From Branchipolynoe longqiensis (lineage: Eukaryota; Annelida; Polychaeta; Phyllodocida; Polynoidae), in assembly GCA_030323885.1 (NCBI GenBank), contig CM059188.1, positions 110,023,263 to 110,087,262 of the forward strand: 64,000 bases of DNA. Reading direction: 5' to 3'. The notes below the pieces were generated by a model. It had not been told where the DNA came from. It ran no database searches and was given only the letters and a program-made list of their open reading frames with translations. Below, piece by piece: positions 63,672-64,000 of this stretch. The stretch's first letter is position 1, and each line of letters begins with the position of its first letter. A program made the translations under genes and the position numbers.

Positions 63672-64000
63672 CTGTAACAGTGTAAACCAAACGATGGATT
63701 TCTATGGAAAAGCATTTCTGAAATTTTATTGTAGCATCAAAATATGTTTGTAAATAAATCCTAAATAGAATTATTTCTCCCATAGAATAGATTCAGCCAC
63801 TACAAAATGCTTTCATTTTTGGGGCGGGGGTTTGTTCAGTGGTGAAACACTAGCAGTGCTTATTTAAATTATTTACACATTTCAGGTACCAACAGCTTTT
63901 AAAGCATATCAAAGATGTTTTTAAAAGTTCAGCCATAAAAAAAACAATTGACTATATGTGAAGATATGGAATTCAAGCGATTTCAAGACTGTTTCCGATA
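63672..64000. other. MPP10 intron, window edge
   Basis: No exon. The final 50 bp (AAGATATGGAATTCAAGCG) begin another M5 repeat cut by the window end. Confidence 0.6.

Overview
This is a eukaryotic (metazoan) genomic window: split genes with GT-AG introns, no operons, AT-rich intergenic DNA, and a very dense load of transposable elements. The tRNA-derived SINEs resemble families I associate with lophotrochozoans (molluscs, brachiopods, annelids). That assignment is from memory and tentative.

Host genes. (1) The three last coding exons of an unrecognised plus-strand gene lie at 10,289-11,094. (2) A complete minus-strand MFSD12-like major-facilitator gene runs from its start codon at 38,552 down to 21,163. 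Ten coding exons were pieced together and all intron phases agree. Its last intron can be retained, so two C-termini are possible: a 690-residue form with a long tail, or a 474-residue form of ordinary family length. (3) The C-terminal half (317 residues, 7 exons) of MPHOSPH10/MPP10, the U3 snoRNP processome component, is on the minus strand from 63,671 to 48,859; its 5' exons lie beyond the right edge. The two genes are head-to-tail on the minus strand.

Mobile DNA by region. 1-9 kb: a terminal-inverted-repeat (TIR) element saturated with ACGT, then a CR1-like LINE interrupted by an almost intact Ty3/gypsy element with 191-bp LTRs and a 5-bp target duplication. 9-13 kb: two more CR1-like 3' fragments, one of them inside a TTAA-flanked miniature element. 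16-18.6 kb: a GC-rich, gag-only tyrosine-recombinase (Ngaro-like) retrotransposon with split direct repeats. 20-38 kb: MFSD12 introns packed with miniature TIR elements, SINEs, minisatellites and an RTE-like LINE tail. 39-41 kb: a three-layer nest (miniature element in miniature element, with a CA/CAG satellite in the inner one). 44-49.5 kb: five different GC-rich TIR elements. 54.5-60.15 kb: a full-length but decayed Ngaro-like retrotransposon (gag, RT-RNase H, tyrosine recombinase, split repeats) sitting inside a SINE inside an MPP10 intron; it is the autonomous-type relative of the 16-kb element.

Most notable: the autonomous/non-autonomous Ngaro-like pair with shared promoter and poly(A)-hairpin design; TIR families whose interiors are made of echoes of their own terminal motif; two families sharing one TIR, with a TTAA target directly visible; and the two-ended MFSD12 gene. 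Coordinates of exons and element ends were read by eye; no alignment or database search was run.
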